The notes under the pieces were generated by a model. It was not told the DNA's origin and did no database searches. It saw only the letters and a program-made list of their open reading frames with translations. 64,000 bases of DNA from Bradyrhizobium jicamae (GTDB lineage Bacteria > Pseudomonadota > Alphaproteobacteria > Rhizobiales > Xanthobacteraceae). This document shows positions 18,041-26,345 of the stretch, piece by piece; the first letter of the stretch is position 1, and the number at the start of each line of letters is the position of its first letter. The position numbers were made by a program, and so were the translations under genes. The DNA is taken from contig NZ_JAFCKQ010000010.1 in assembly GCF_018130215.1 (NCBI RefSeq), positions 1 to 64,000 on the forward strand. The letters run 5' to 3'.

Positions 18041-18913
18041 ATGGCCTCCCCTCGCCTCGCAACCTATTCCGTTAGCGGCGCCGTCAAATACGGCGCCGTC
18101 ACCGACAATGGCGTCATCGATCTCTCCGCGCGTTTCGCGAAGGACTACCCGACCTTGCGCGAAGCCATCGCCGCCGGCGCACTGACCAAGCTGGTGGAGG
18201 ACGCCGCAAAGCGTTCGCCGGACCACGCGCTCGATGCGATCAGTTGGCAGCCGCCGATCCCGGCAGCGGAAAAGATCATCTGCATCGGCGTCAACTATCC
18301 GGACCGCAACGCCGAATACAAGGACGGTTCGGACGCACCGAAATATCCGAGCATGTTCCTGCGCGTGCCACGCTCCTTCGTCGGCCACAACACGCCCGTG
18401 GTGCGCCCGCGCGCCTCGCCCCAGCTCGACTACGAGGGCGAGCTGGTGCTCGTAATCGGCAAGGCCGGGCGGCATATTCCGGAAGGTGCGGCGCTCGATC
18501 ACATCGCCGCGATCACGCTGTGCAACGAGGGCACCATCCGCGACTGGGTGCGGCACGCCAAGTTCAACGTCACCCAGGGCAAGAATTTCGACTCCACCGG
18601 CAGCCTCGGCCCGTGGATCGTGCCCTACACCAGTGAAGCGCAGATCGCCGATATCAGGCTGACCACGCGCGTCAACGGTGAGGTCAGGCAGGATGACCGC
18701 ACCTCGCGCTTGATCTTCGGCTTCCGCTACCTCATCAATTACATCTCGACCTTCACGACACTGGTTCCCGGCGACATCATCGTCACGGGCACGCCGACCG
18801 GCGCGGGGGCGCGGTTCGATCCGCCGCGCTACCTGAAGCCCGGTGACGTCGTCGAGGTCGAGGCCGAAGGCGTCGGAATCCTGCGTAACGGCGTCGTCGA
18901 CGAAGCCAACTGA
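18041..18913 (+). CDS. hpaG: Fumarylacetoacetate hydrolase family: oxepent-tricarboxylate decarboxylase/isomerase
   Basis: A 290-residue single-domain protein of the FAH family. Metal ligands are expected in DYEGELVLVIGKAGRH and in NFDSTGSLGPWIV; the C-terminal loop TGTPTGAGARFDPP is well kept. In this cluster it should decarboxylate 5-oxopent-3-ene-1,2,5-tricarboxylate and isomerise the product toward the HpaH substrate. In enteric bacteria HpaG is a two-domain fusion of about 430 residues; this one has a single unit, so it may act as a homodimer or do only one of the two steps. The start is ATG 18041, since the frame further upstream overlaps hpaD without family sequence. Confidence 0.85.
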   Translation: MASPRLATYSVSGAVKYGAVTDNGVIDLSARFAKDYPTLREAIAAGALTKLVEDAAKRSPDHALDAISWQPPIPAAEKIICIGVNYPDRNAEYKDGSDAPKYPSMFLRVPRSFVGHNTPVVRPRASPQLDYEGELVLVIGKAGRHIPEGAALDHIAAITLCNEGTIRDWVRHAKFNVTQGKNFDSTGSLGPWIVPYTSEAQIADIRLTTRVNGEVRQDDRTSRLIFGFRYLINYISTFTTLVPGDIIVTGTPTGAGARFDPPRYLKPGDVVEVEAEGVGILRNGVVDEAN

Positions 18914-18937
18914 CATCTCAAGCAAGCGGACAGTGCC

Positions 18938-20566
18938 ATGACCTCTACCTCCGGCGGCGAAGCGATCGTCAACGGCCTCGTCGCACACGGCGTCGACACG
19001 GTGTTCGGCCTGCCCGGCGCGCAGATCTATGGCCTGTTCGATGCGTTCCACCAGGCGCAGCTCAAGGTGATCGGCGCCCGGCACGAGCAGGCCTGCGGAT
19101 ACATGGCGTTCGGTTATGCCAGGTCCAGCGGCCGGCCCGGCGTGTTCAGCGTGGTGCCCGGCCCCGGCGTGCTCAATGCGTCAGCGGCGCTGCTCACCGC
19201 GTTCGGCTGCAACGAGCCGGTGCTCTGCTTGACCGGACAGGTGCCGACCCAGTTTCTGGGCAAGGGCCGCGGCCATCTGCACGAGATGCCCGATCAACTC
19301 GCGACATTGCGCACCTTCGTGAAATGGGCCGAGCGGATCGAATATCCCGATAACGCGCCCGCGATGGTCTCGCGCGCATTCCAGGAGATGCTGTCGGGCC
19401 GGCGCGGCCCGGCTTCGCTGGAAATGCCGTGGGATGTGTTCACCCAGCGTGCCCGGGTTGCGTCCGCGAAGCCGTTCGATCCGCTGCCGGCGCCACAACC
19501 TGATCCTGATCGCATCAAGGCCGCGGCCGATCTGATCGCGGGCAGCAAGACGCCGATGATTTTCGTCGGCAGCGGCGCGATCGATGCGCGCGACGAGATT
19601 CTCGAGCTCGCCGAGATGATCGACGCGCCCGTCGTGGCCTTCCGCAGCGGCCGCGGCATCGTCTCCAACGCGCACGAGCTCGGACTCACCATGGCGGCGG
19701 CCTACAAGCTGTGGCCGAAGACCGACCTGATGATCGGCATCGGCACGAGGCTGGAGCTGCCGACGATGTCGCGCTGGCCCTATCAGCCGGCTGGCCTCAG
19801 GAGCGTCCGCATCGACATCGATCCGGTCGAAATGCGCCGCGTCCCGGCAGATGCCGCCGTGATCGCCGATGCGAAAGGCGGCACGTCCGATCTGGTCGCG
19901 GCCGTGCGCAAGGCCGGCTATCGCAAGACCTCGGGCCGCCGCGCCGCGATCCGCGAGGCGAGCGCTGCCGCCGAGCACGAGATCCAGCGCATCCAGCCGC
20001 AGATGGCCTACCTGAAGATCCTGCGCGAAGTGCTTCCTGCGAACGCCATCGTCACCGACGAGTTGTCGCAGGTCGGCTTCGCCTCCTGGTACGGCTTTCC
20101 GATCTACGAACCGCGCACCTTCGTCACCTCGGGCTATCAGGGCACGCTCGGCTCCGGCTTCCCGACCGCGCTCGGCGCCAAGGTCGCCAACCCGAACAAG
20201 CCTGTCGTTGCCATCACCGGCGATGGCGGCTTCATGTTCGGCGTGCAGGAGCTTGCCACCGCCGTGCAGTTCAGGATCGGCGTGGTGACGCTGGTGTTCA
20301 ACAACAACGCCTATGGCAATGTCCGCCGCGATCAGCAGGAGCGCTTCGACGGCCGCGTCGTTGCCTCCGACCTCGTCAACCCGGATTTCGTCAAGCTCGC
20401 GGAGTCCTTCGGTGCTGGCGCCGCGCGCGTCACCTCGCCCGACCACTTCCGCCCGGCACTGGAAAAGGCACTCGCCGATGGCGGGCCGTATGTAATCTCG
20501 GTGGAAGTGCCGACCGGTTCCGAGATCAGCCCCTGGGCGTTCATCCACCCGGCGAAGAACAACTAG
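18938..20566 (+). CDS. Thiamine diphosphate-dependent enzyme (acetolactate synthase / decarboxylase superfamily)
   Basis: A 542-residue ThDP enzyme with the three usual domains. The cofactor-activating Glu50 is in GARHEQACGYMA, and the ThDP/metal motif runs from GDGG (428-431) to FNNNAYGN. The middle domain is present. Substrate type is not clear: the family includes acetolactate synthase, benzoylformate decarboxylase and phenylpyruvate decarboxylase. It follows hpaG by 24 nt in the same direction, so it may be part of the operon; a 2-keto-acid decarboxylase feeding an arylacetate route would fit. There is no small regulatory subunit nearby, which argues against acetolactate synthase. Confidence 0.82.
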   Translation: MTSTSGGEAIVNGLVAHGVDTVFGLPGAQIYGLFDAFHQAQLKVIGARHEQACGYMAFGYARSSGRPGVFSVVPGPGVLNASAALLTAFGCNEPVLCLTGQVPTQFLGKGRGHLHEMPDQLATLRTFVKWAERIEYPDNAPAMVSRAFQEMLSGRRGPASLEMPWDVFTQRARVASAKPFDPLPAPQPDPDRIKAAADLIAGSKTPMIFVGSGAIDARDEILELAEMIDAPVVAFRSGRGIVSNAHELGLTMAAAYKLWPKTDLMIGIGTRLELPTMSRWPYQPAGLRSVRIDIDPVEMRRVPADAAVIADAKGGTSDLVAAVRKAGYRKTSGRRAAIREASAAAEHEIQRIQPQMAYLKILREVLPANAIVTDELSQVGFASWYGFPIYEPRTFVTSGYQGTLGSGFPTALGAKVANPNKPVVAITGDGGFMFGVQELATAVQFRIGVVTLVFNNNAYGNVRRDQQERFDGRVVASDLVNPDFVKLAESFGAGAARVTSPDHFRPALEKALADGGPYVISVEVPTGSEISPWAFIHPAKNN

Positions 20567-20648
20567 AGCATGATCCGGAAGAGTGTGTAGCGGTTTTCCG
20601 AAAAGATCATGCTCAGACAAATAGCTAAAGCGCGATGACGCGCTTTAG
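20566..20648. terminator. Two hairpins between convergent genes (bidirectional terminator)
   Basis: GAGCATGATC (20566-20575) pairs perfectly with GATCATGCTC (20605-20614). A second hairpin CTAAAGCGC/GCGCTTTAG spans 20625-20648 with a six-base loop. The stop codon of the ThDP gene touches the first stem, and the MFS stop codon lies inside the second. The first element resembles a repeat common between genes in Rhizobiales. Confidence 0.75.
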
Positions 20649-21859
20649 GATATCTGCGCGCTGCGTTGCTGCCGCGACGCGGCGATGACGAGCAGCCCGG
20701 CGCCTGCGACGAACCAGCAGGCGACCGGCGCCCAGCGCAGCAGCGGGGCGTAGTCCGGCAGCTTCTGCAGGCCGCCTGCGACCGCCGCCATCCGCGCACA
20801 GGTGGCGAGCGCCAGCGCGGAGAATACCAGGCCGGTAATTCTGCCTTCAGCGCCGGTCTGCCCGATCGCGAGCGCCGCCGACACCGCGCTCATCAGCATG
20901 CAGCCCCAGGCGGCCCCTGCCATGAACTGCGCCGCGATCAGGATATTGAGGCTTCCGGCAACTTCTGCGACGACGATGGCAAGCGCGCCGAGCAGGCCAG
21001 CGAGGCCCATCACGATCACGCCGCCCTGATGCTTGACGACCGCACTGGCCGGAAACATCGCGATGCTGAAGCCGATCCAGAACACCGGCATCAGCCACTG
21101 CAGATCGTCGGGTTTGGCGAAGCGCAGGAAGAACGGCCCGCTGTTGATGCTGAAATGCAGCTGATAGCCGAGCGACAGGATCACCATCACCACGATGAGG
21201 AACATCGACGCCGCTCCGATCGGCGCTGCCGGCCTGGCCGTCTGCGCAGGTTGAACCTCCCGCGCCATGCGGCGTTCGATCCCGGAGAACGCCAGCGCGG
21301 TCAGCAGCAGCACGGCGCCAGACAGCACGAACGGCAGCCGCGCGTCCTGATCGCGCAGCATGACCCCGAGATAGGGCGACAACGCGCCGGCGAGACCGTA
21401 ACCCAGCATCGCGAGCGCCGCGAGGAACGGGATCGACGGCTGCGCGCGATATTTGCCGAGCAGCGTCAACGGTGGCGCGCGCAACGCCGATGACGTGACC
21501 GCCCAGACCACGATCAGGGCGATCAACCAGACGCGTGCGCCCGGCCCCGTCCCTGCCACGTAAGGCAGCGCGATGAAGGCGGCGCAGGAGATCGCGGCGA
21601 GGCACCCGACGAAGATGCCGAGCCGGCCGACCACGATCGAGATCCGGTCCGCGGCCAATCCCATCGCGGTGTCGGTGATGGTGAAGATGCCCTGATCCAT
21701 CATCAGGATCAGGATGACCGTCGCCGGCGCGATGCCAACTTCGGCGCACAGCTTCGGCAAGTAGATCAGATAGGTGGTCCAGCCCAGCGTGAATACGAGC
21801 TGCAGTACGGCGAGATAGACGCCGGTACGCCGGGCTGCCTGGTCGGCCTTCGCGGTCAT
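20645..21859 (-). CDS. MFS transporter
   Basis: A 404-residue integral membrane protein with about twelve hydrophobic segments. Segments such as GIFTITDTAMGLAADRISIV (helix 2 to loop 2-3, ending in acidic and basic residues) and the central basic loop GIERRMAREV between the two six-helix halves fit the major facilitator fold. It converges with the hpa operon and lies 48 nt downstream of alkB on the same strand. Its substrate cannot be inferred; an aromatic acid is possible from the neighbouring pathway, but the opposite strand argues against operon membership. Confidence 0.8.
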   Translation of the reverse strand: MTAKADQAARRTGVYLAVLQLVFTLGWTTYLIYLPKLCAEVGIAPATVILILMMDQGIFTITDTAMGLAADRISIVVGRLGIFVGCLAAISCAAFIALPYVAGTGPGARVWLIALIVVWAVTSSALRAPPLTLLGKYRAQPSIPFLAALAMLGYGLAGALSPYLGVMLRDQDARLPFVLSGAVLLLTALAFSGIERRMAREVQPAQTARPAAPIGAASMFLIVVMVILSLGYQLHFSINSGPFFLRFAKPDDLQWLMPVFWIGFSIAMFPASAVVKHQGGVIVMGLAGLLGALAIVVAEVAGSLNILIAAQFMAGAAWGCMLMSAVSAALAIGQTGAEGRITGLVFSALALATCARMAAVAGGLQKLPDYAPLLRWAPVACWFVAGAGLLVIAASRQQRSAQIS

Positions 21860-21907
21860 GCTGCGAGCTTAGACCATCCGCCTGCCTCGCGGGAGGGGAC
21901 GTCCGCC

Positions 21908-22573
21908 TCAGCGCACCTTGCGGAAGGTCAGGTTGATGCGCTGGCGCCCGAGCACGCCATGCTCGCCGTCGGCGAGCGGCGCGACGCCGTGATAGACCAG
22001 GCGTGATGCCCCGCCCCATACCACGACGTCGCCGTGTTCAAGGCGATAACGGCGCGGCGTGTCGCTGCGCTTCAGGCCGCCGAACAGGAAGGTCGCCGGC
22101 AGCCCCAGCGACACCGACACGATCGGTGCTCCGAAATCGAGCTCGTCCTTGTCCTGGTGCAGCGACAATTTTGCGCCGGGGACGTAGCGGTTGATCAGGC
22201 AGGCCTCGGGAGCAAAGCCGCTGAAGCCGGCCTCGCCTGCGGCATCAGACGCCAGCCTGCACAGCACCGGCGGCATTGGCGGCCACGGCGCGCCACTCTC
22301 GGGATCGATGCCGTCATAGCGATAGCCGGTGGGGTCGGACACCCAGCCGAGGCGGCCGCAATTGGTCATCGCGACCGACATCCGGTGGCCTCCCGGCGTG
22401 ATCAGATGCCGGAATGGCGACTGCTTCACGATGGCGCGAAGGGCCGGAATCAGTTCGGCCTCGAATGGCCTGGCGAAACCGCGCAGGATCACCGCCCCCT
22501 CCGCCATGGTCTGGCGCGGGGGTCGTGCATCGCCAACGGTCTCGAACAGATCAGCGGTCACGCCTGACTGCAC
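21908..22573 (-). CDS. alkB: DNA oxidative demethylase AlkB
   Basis: A 221-residue Fe(II)/2-oxoglutarate dioxygenase that removes methyl groups from 1-methyladenine and 3-methylcytosine in DNA. The whole protein follows E. coli AlkB closely: MSVAMTNCGRLGW, CLINRYVPGAKLSLHQDKDE and FGGLKRSDTPRR. Iron ligands are His139, Asp141 and His195; Arg212 and Arg218 bind 2-oxoglutarate. It starts at GTG 22573, immediately after the TGA that would end the upstream 2OG-oxygenase frame, so translation was probably coupled. If the upstream amber codon is real, coupling could be weakened. Confidence 0.95.
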   Translation of the reverse strand: MQSGVTADLFETVGDARPPRQTMAEGAVILRGFARPFEAELIPALRAIVKQSPFRHLITPGGHRMSVAMTNCGRLGWVSDPTGYRYDGIDPESGAPWPPMPPVLCRLASDAAGEAGFSGFAPEACLINRYVPGAKLSLHQDKDELDFGAPIVSVSLGLPATFLFGGLKRSDTPRRYRLEHGDVVVWGGASRLVYHGVAPLADGEHGVLGRQRINLTFRKVR

Positions 22574-23320
22574 TCACTTCGCGTCGTGGAAGATCACACC
22601 CACGGTGTGACGATGGCCGGATCTGATGCGGCTGACACCGTGGCGGAGATTGACGCGGTAGGACCCGCGCGTCCCCTACACCGGACGATGGTGCACGGCG
22701 AACGCCACTGCATCGCCTTTCGCCAACGGAACCACTTCGGGCCGCGACTGCATCCGTGGCCGCTGCTCGGTCAGCACGAACTCACCGCCGGTGAAATCGC
22801 GTCCCGGCTGCGACAGCAGGATCGCGACCTGGATCGGGAACACATGCTCGCCATAGAGATCCTGATGCAGGCAATTGTAGTCGCCTTCGCCATATTGCAG
22901 CAGCAGTGGCGTCGGCCGGATCTGCCCGGCCTCATGGCAGCGCTTCAGGAACGCCGCATGCGACGCGGGGTAATTGATATCGATACCCATCGTCTGGTTC
23001 CAGCGATTGGCCGTGGCCATCAGCTGCGCATAAAGCGCCAGCCGCAGTTCGGCGATCAGGTCCGGCAGCGGATAGTTGAAATATTTGTACTCGCCGCGGC
23101 CGAAGCCATGACGGCCCATCACGACCTTGCTGCGGAACCGGCTGTCATCCGGATAGAGCGCTGCGAGACGATCGCATTCCTGAGGCGTCAGCAGCCCCTT
23201 CAGGACCGCACAGCCCTGTACGTCGAGATCGGCAGTGACGTGACCCCAGTCGAGCGCGTCGACGCGGTCCGGAATGTCGGATGGTGCCGCCGGGGCGGCA
23301 ATTTTGGCTGTGGCTTTCAT
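22574..23320 (-). pseudogene. 2OG-Fe(II) oxygenase interrupted by an in-frame amber codon
   Basis: The open part (23320 to 22679) encodes 214 residues with HxD iron ligands His152 and Asp154 in CLHQDLYGE and the distal His in AVHHRPV. A TAG at 22676-22678 then stops the frame. The same frame continues for 33 codons as GTRGSYRVNLRHGVSRIRSG and onward to a TGA at 22574-22576 that abuts the alkB start. The continuation holds the Arg (SYRVNLRHG) expected to bind 2-oxoglutarate. One base change (CAG to TAG) would explain this. It may be a true nonsense mutation, a sequencing error or, less likely, suppressed. The start ATG 23320 was chosen because upstream sequence is repeat-like. Confidence 0.85.
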
Positions 23321-23404
23321 GAACGGAGTTTTGCTCACGATTGCCGCCGGCGCCACCCGATTTCCGGGTAGGAAACGGCTCGGAACAGAGCCAATTGCCA
23401 GTTC

Positions 23405-23490
23405 GTAGCCCGGATGCAGCGCAGCGTAATCGGGGGCCGGTCTCTCGCGGATACACCGTCCCGGATTTCGCTCCGCTCCATCCGGGCTAC
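23405..23490. repeat. GTAGCCCGGATG inverted repeat
   Basis: GTAGCCCGGATGCAGCG at the left faces CCATCCGGGCTAC at the right; the nine terminal bases are a perfect complement. It lies between the DUF2848 stop codon and the 2OG-oxygenase start. A common type of intergenic palindrome in Bradyrhizobium-like genomes. Confidence 0.65.
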
Positions 23491-23520
23491 AGATCGTCCC
23501 GTGTGGGTCGCTGCGTGCGA

Positions 23521-24207
23521 TCAACCCCTGACCGGCAGCGTGACCACGTCATAACCATGCTGAATCTTGCGCTTGAGCACCGGATCCTCCAGCTCGAACT
23601 CGAACCGGCTCGCCGGGCGGATACCGCCTTTGGCTGCGAACGTGCCGCCGAACATGGCGCAGCCGTCAGGCAATCCGCCCGCGCCGAAACCGCGCGCGAT
23701 CAGGTCCTTGACCGGCAGCATGTGGTCGAGGGTGCCTTCCTGGTAGAGCACGCGTTCCCCGCCGATCGTGGCCCAGGAGCGCAGGATCAATCGGTCCCAG
23801 TGTCCGATCACGTCTTCGAGCTCCCAGAGTTCGGAGGCGACAGGCTTGTCGCACATCTGCTTCGACACCGTGACGCTGTAGCCCTCGACCTTGCGGTCGG
23901 TGTGATCGGAGCCGCAGCCGACGAAGATGCGGCCCTGCCAGCCGATCAGCACGAACTCGACCTCGCCGCTGGAGTCCTCGCCGCAGACCTCGATGGTGTC
24001 GGCAAGGGTCAACCGCCGCGCCGAGCAGCGGTAGTAGATCGGCGTCGTCGCGGGCCGCGCGATGCCGATCGCCTCGAGCTCGGCGATGTGCTTGTCGCGC
24101 GCCACCGGATCGCGGCCGGTCCAGCCGGCGATCACGGCCTGCCTGATCTCGAACGTGAGCGGCGTCGCGGCGCCCCTGTCGTCGATGTTGAAGGTGAGAT
24201 CAAACAC
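23521..24207 (-). CDS. DUF2848 family protein
   Basis: A 228-residue protein of unknown function recognised as DUF2848; these resemble parts of the fumarylacetoacetate-hydrolase fold. Visible features are VAGWTGRDPVARDKHIAELE near the N-terminus, EVEFVLIGWQGRIFVGCGSD in the middle and LPDGCAMFGGTFAAKGGIRP near the end. Its start overlaps the amidase stop by 8 nt, so it belongs to the amidase/ABC transporter operon and is its last gene. It may act on the acid released by the amidase, but nothing in the sequence proves that. Confidence 0.75.
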   Translation of the reverse strand: MFDLTFNIDDRGAATPLTFEIRQAVIAGWTGRDPVARDKHIAELEAIGIARPATTPIYYRCSARRLTLADTIEVCGEDSSGEVEFVLIGWQGRIFVGCGSDHTDRKVEGYSVTVSKQMCDKPVASELWELEDVIGHWDRLILRSWATIGGERVLYQEGTLDHMLPVKDLIARGFGAGGLPDGCAMFGGTFAAKGGIRPASRFEFELEDPVLKRKIQHGYDVVTLPVRG

Positions 24208-25549
24208 GGATCACGGTCTCCATTCCGGCCGCAAGCTCGAAGATACGGCGATCCGAACCGCCTGACGCCGCGAGCATCAGGCCGACCGGCGCCTCACCCT
24301 CGCGATGCGCCGGCAGCGAGATCGCGCAGCCGTCGAGCACATTGATCAGCGTGCAATTGCGCAGCGCGCGCAGGTTCTGGGTGGCAAAGGCCTTGTCGTC
24401 GGCAAGGTCGGCAATGGTCGGCGGCAGGTTCGCCGTGGTCGGCAGCACCATGGCGTCGTAGGGCGCGATGCGCTTGTTGGTCCGCTCGATGAAGGAGCGG
24501 CGCGCGTTCAGGAGATCGATATAGTCGGCAGCCGGAAAACCCTCGCCGCGGAGGATTCGCGACGACACGCGGGGATCGTACATGTCGCCCTTGCTGGCGA
24601 TCAGATAGCGGTGCCAGGCATAGCTTTCCGCCGCGGCAAACCCGCCTTTGGCGTTCATCACGCCGACGTCGAGCAGCTCCGGCACCTCGATGCGCTCGAT
24701 CATGGCGCCGGCGCGCGACAGCGCGGCCAGCGCACGCTCGAAGGTCTTTGCCACGGCGTCGTCGAGATCGTCGAGCACAACCGTTGTCGGCACCGCAAGC
24801 CGCATGCCCTTCACCGGGCGCGGCGCCAGCGGCTTGACCGGCTCGTCGGCGAGCACGGCGTCGAACACCGCGCAGCAGGCCACTGAATTCGCCAACGGCC
24901 CGTAGCTGTCGAGCGAGAACGACAGCGGCACGCCGCCATCGAGCGGAATCCGCCGCTGCGTCGGCTTGTAGCCGACGATGCCGTTGAAGGCCGCGGGAAT
25001 CCGGCAGGAGCCGCCGGTGTCGGTGCCGAGCGCGCCAAAGGCCATGCCGTCGGCGACCGAGACCGCCGCGCCCGACGACGAGCCGCCGGGCACATGGCCG
25101 ACGCTCCGGTTCCAGGCGCCCTTCGGCGTACCGTAATGCGGATTGATGCCGATGCCGGAATAGGCGAACTCGGTCATGTTGGTGCGCCCGATCACGATGA
25201 AGCCGGCGCGCCGCAGCCGTGCGACCACCGGCGCATCGGCCTCGGCCGGCGCGGAGTCATCGAGTGCGCGCGAGCCGGCGCGGCTCACCTGCCCCCTGAT
25301 GTCGAACAGGTCCTTGATCGAGACCGGAATGCCCGCAAAGGGCGACGGCGCCGCTTTCGCCTTGCGCAGCCGGTCCATGGCGTCGGCCGCGTCGAGGGCG
25401 GCGTCCCTGTCGACATGGATAAAGGTGCGCTGGCCCTCGCCGGCGGGATCGGCGATTTTGGCGATACATCGCTCGACGAGCTTGCGGGAGGACGTCGCAC
25501 CGCTGGCGAGATCGGCTGCGAGGGAGGCGAGTGTCGGATTGTTGGGCAT
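24200..25549 (-). CDS. Amidase (amidase signature family)
   Basis: A 449-residue Ser-cisSer-Lys hydrolase splitting an amide into acid and ammonia or amine. The triad is visible: Lys79 in GIPVSIKDLFD, the cis-Ser in PGGSSSGAAV (about 155-164) and nucleophile Ser181 in DTGGSCRIPAA. The C-terminal part (PAHREGEAPVGLMLAASGGS) is typical. It starts at ATG 25549; a GTG three codons upstream is equally open. It follows livF by 76 nt on the same strand, with DUF2848 after it, so the transporter upstream probably imports its substrate. Substrate identity cannot be read. Confidence 0.88.
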   Translation of the reverse strand: MPNNPTLASLAADLASGATSSRKLVERCIAKIADPAGEGQRTFIHVDRDAALDAADAMDRLRKAKAAPSPFAGIPVSIKDLFDIRGQVSRAGSRALDDSAPAEADAPVVARLRRAGFIVIGRTNMTEFAYSGIGINPHYGTPKGAWNRSVGHVPGGSSSGAAVSVADGMAFGALGTDTGGSCRIPAAFNGIVGYKPTQRRIPLDGGVPLSFSLDSYGPLANSVACCAVFDAVLADEPVKPLAPRPVKGMRLAVPTTVVLDDLDDAVAKTFERALAALSRAGAMIERIEVPELLDVGVMNAKGGFAAAESYAWHRYLIASKGDMYDPRVSSRILRGEGFPAADYIDLLNARRSFIERTNKRIAPYDAMVLPTTANLPPTIADLADDKAFATQNLRALRNCTLINVLDGCAISLPAHREGEAPVGLMLAASGGSDRRIFELAAGMETVIRV

Positions 25550-25625
25550 GGTCTTCACTTCGTGGCTGGCACCTGATTGTCGCGCGAACCGGCGCCGATT
25601 TCCAGATCGCCGGCGCGCGATCCGA

Positions 25626-26345
25626 TCACTTCAATCCGAAATAGGCGCGGTGCAACTCCTCGTTGCCGCTCATTTCGGCAACCGTGCCCGAGAAGCGGAT
25701 CCGGCCGCCCTCCAGCACGAATACCCGGGTCGCGACCTCGAGGAAGCTGATATTCTGTTCAGCGATCAGGAGCGCCAATCCTCGGCCCTGCAGGCTGGTG
25801 AGAGCGCGGATCACCTCCTTGACGAACAGCGGCGACAGGCCAGCCGACGGCTCGTCCATCACCAGCAGCTTCGGATCGGCCGACAGCGCCTTGGCGATGC
25901 CGAGCATCTTGCGCTGGCCGCCGGAGAGACTGGAGGCCGGATCACGCCGCTTGTCACGAAGCACCGGAAACAATCCATAGAGTTCATCGACCCGTGCCCC
26001 CGGATCGGCGTGGCCGAGCGCCTGCGCGCCGACGCGGATGTTTTCCTCGATCGACAGGTCGGGGAACACGGCGAGCTCCGACATATAGGTCATGCCGCGT
26101 TTCATGCGGTCCGACGAGCGCATCCTTGTGACGTCTTCGCCGCCGAGCCTGATATGGCCATTGCGCGCCTCGATCAGGCCGACCAGCGACTTCAGGAAGG
26201 TGGTCTTGCCCGCGCCGTTGGCGCCGAGCAGCAGCACAGTCTCGCCAGCGCGGACGTCGAGATCGACGCCCCACAGCACCTGCATGGTGCCGTAGCCGGC
26301 ATCGACGCGTTCGGCTTCCAGAAGGGCCGTTGCATCAGGCGGCAT
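25626..26345 (-). CDS. ABC transporter ATP-binding protein, LivF type
   Basis: A 239-residue ATPase for a branched-chain-amino-acid-type (HAAT) importer. Walker A is LLGANGAGKTT, the signature is LSGGQRKML, and Walker B runs into LLVMDEPSAGLSP. All catalytic elements are intact. It overlaps the upstream livG-type gene by 11 nt. Despite the family name, the cargo may be an amide, urea derivative or short acid rather than an amino acid, given the amidase that follows. Confidence 0.92.
   Translation of the reverse strand: MPPDATALLEAERVDAGYGTMQVLWGVDLDVRAGETVLLLGANGAGKTTFLKSLVGLIEARNGHIRLGGEDVTRMRSSDRMKRGMTYMSELAVFPDLSIEENIRVGAQALGHADPGARVDELYGLFPVLRDKRRDPASSLSGGQRKMLGIAKALSADPKLLVMDEPSAGLSPLFVKEVIRALTSLQGRGLALLIAEQNISFLEVATRVFVLEGGRIRFSGTVAEMSGNEELHRAYFGLK

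Noticed and set aside
18938..20566. Acetolactate synthase large subunit (ilvB)
   Set aside because: No small subunit gene follows, and the gene sits at the end of an aromatic-degradation operon; the family is too broad for that name.
22676..22678. The amber codon as a pyrrolysine or other recoding site
   Set aside because: Pyrrolysine systems are not expected in this type of organism, no recoding hairpin was seen next to the codon, and the position fits an ordinary Gln. A point mutation or sequencing error is simpler.
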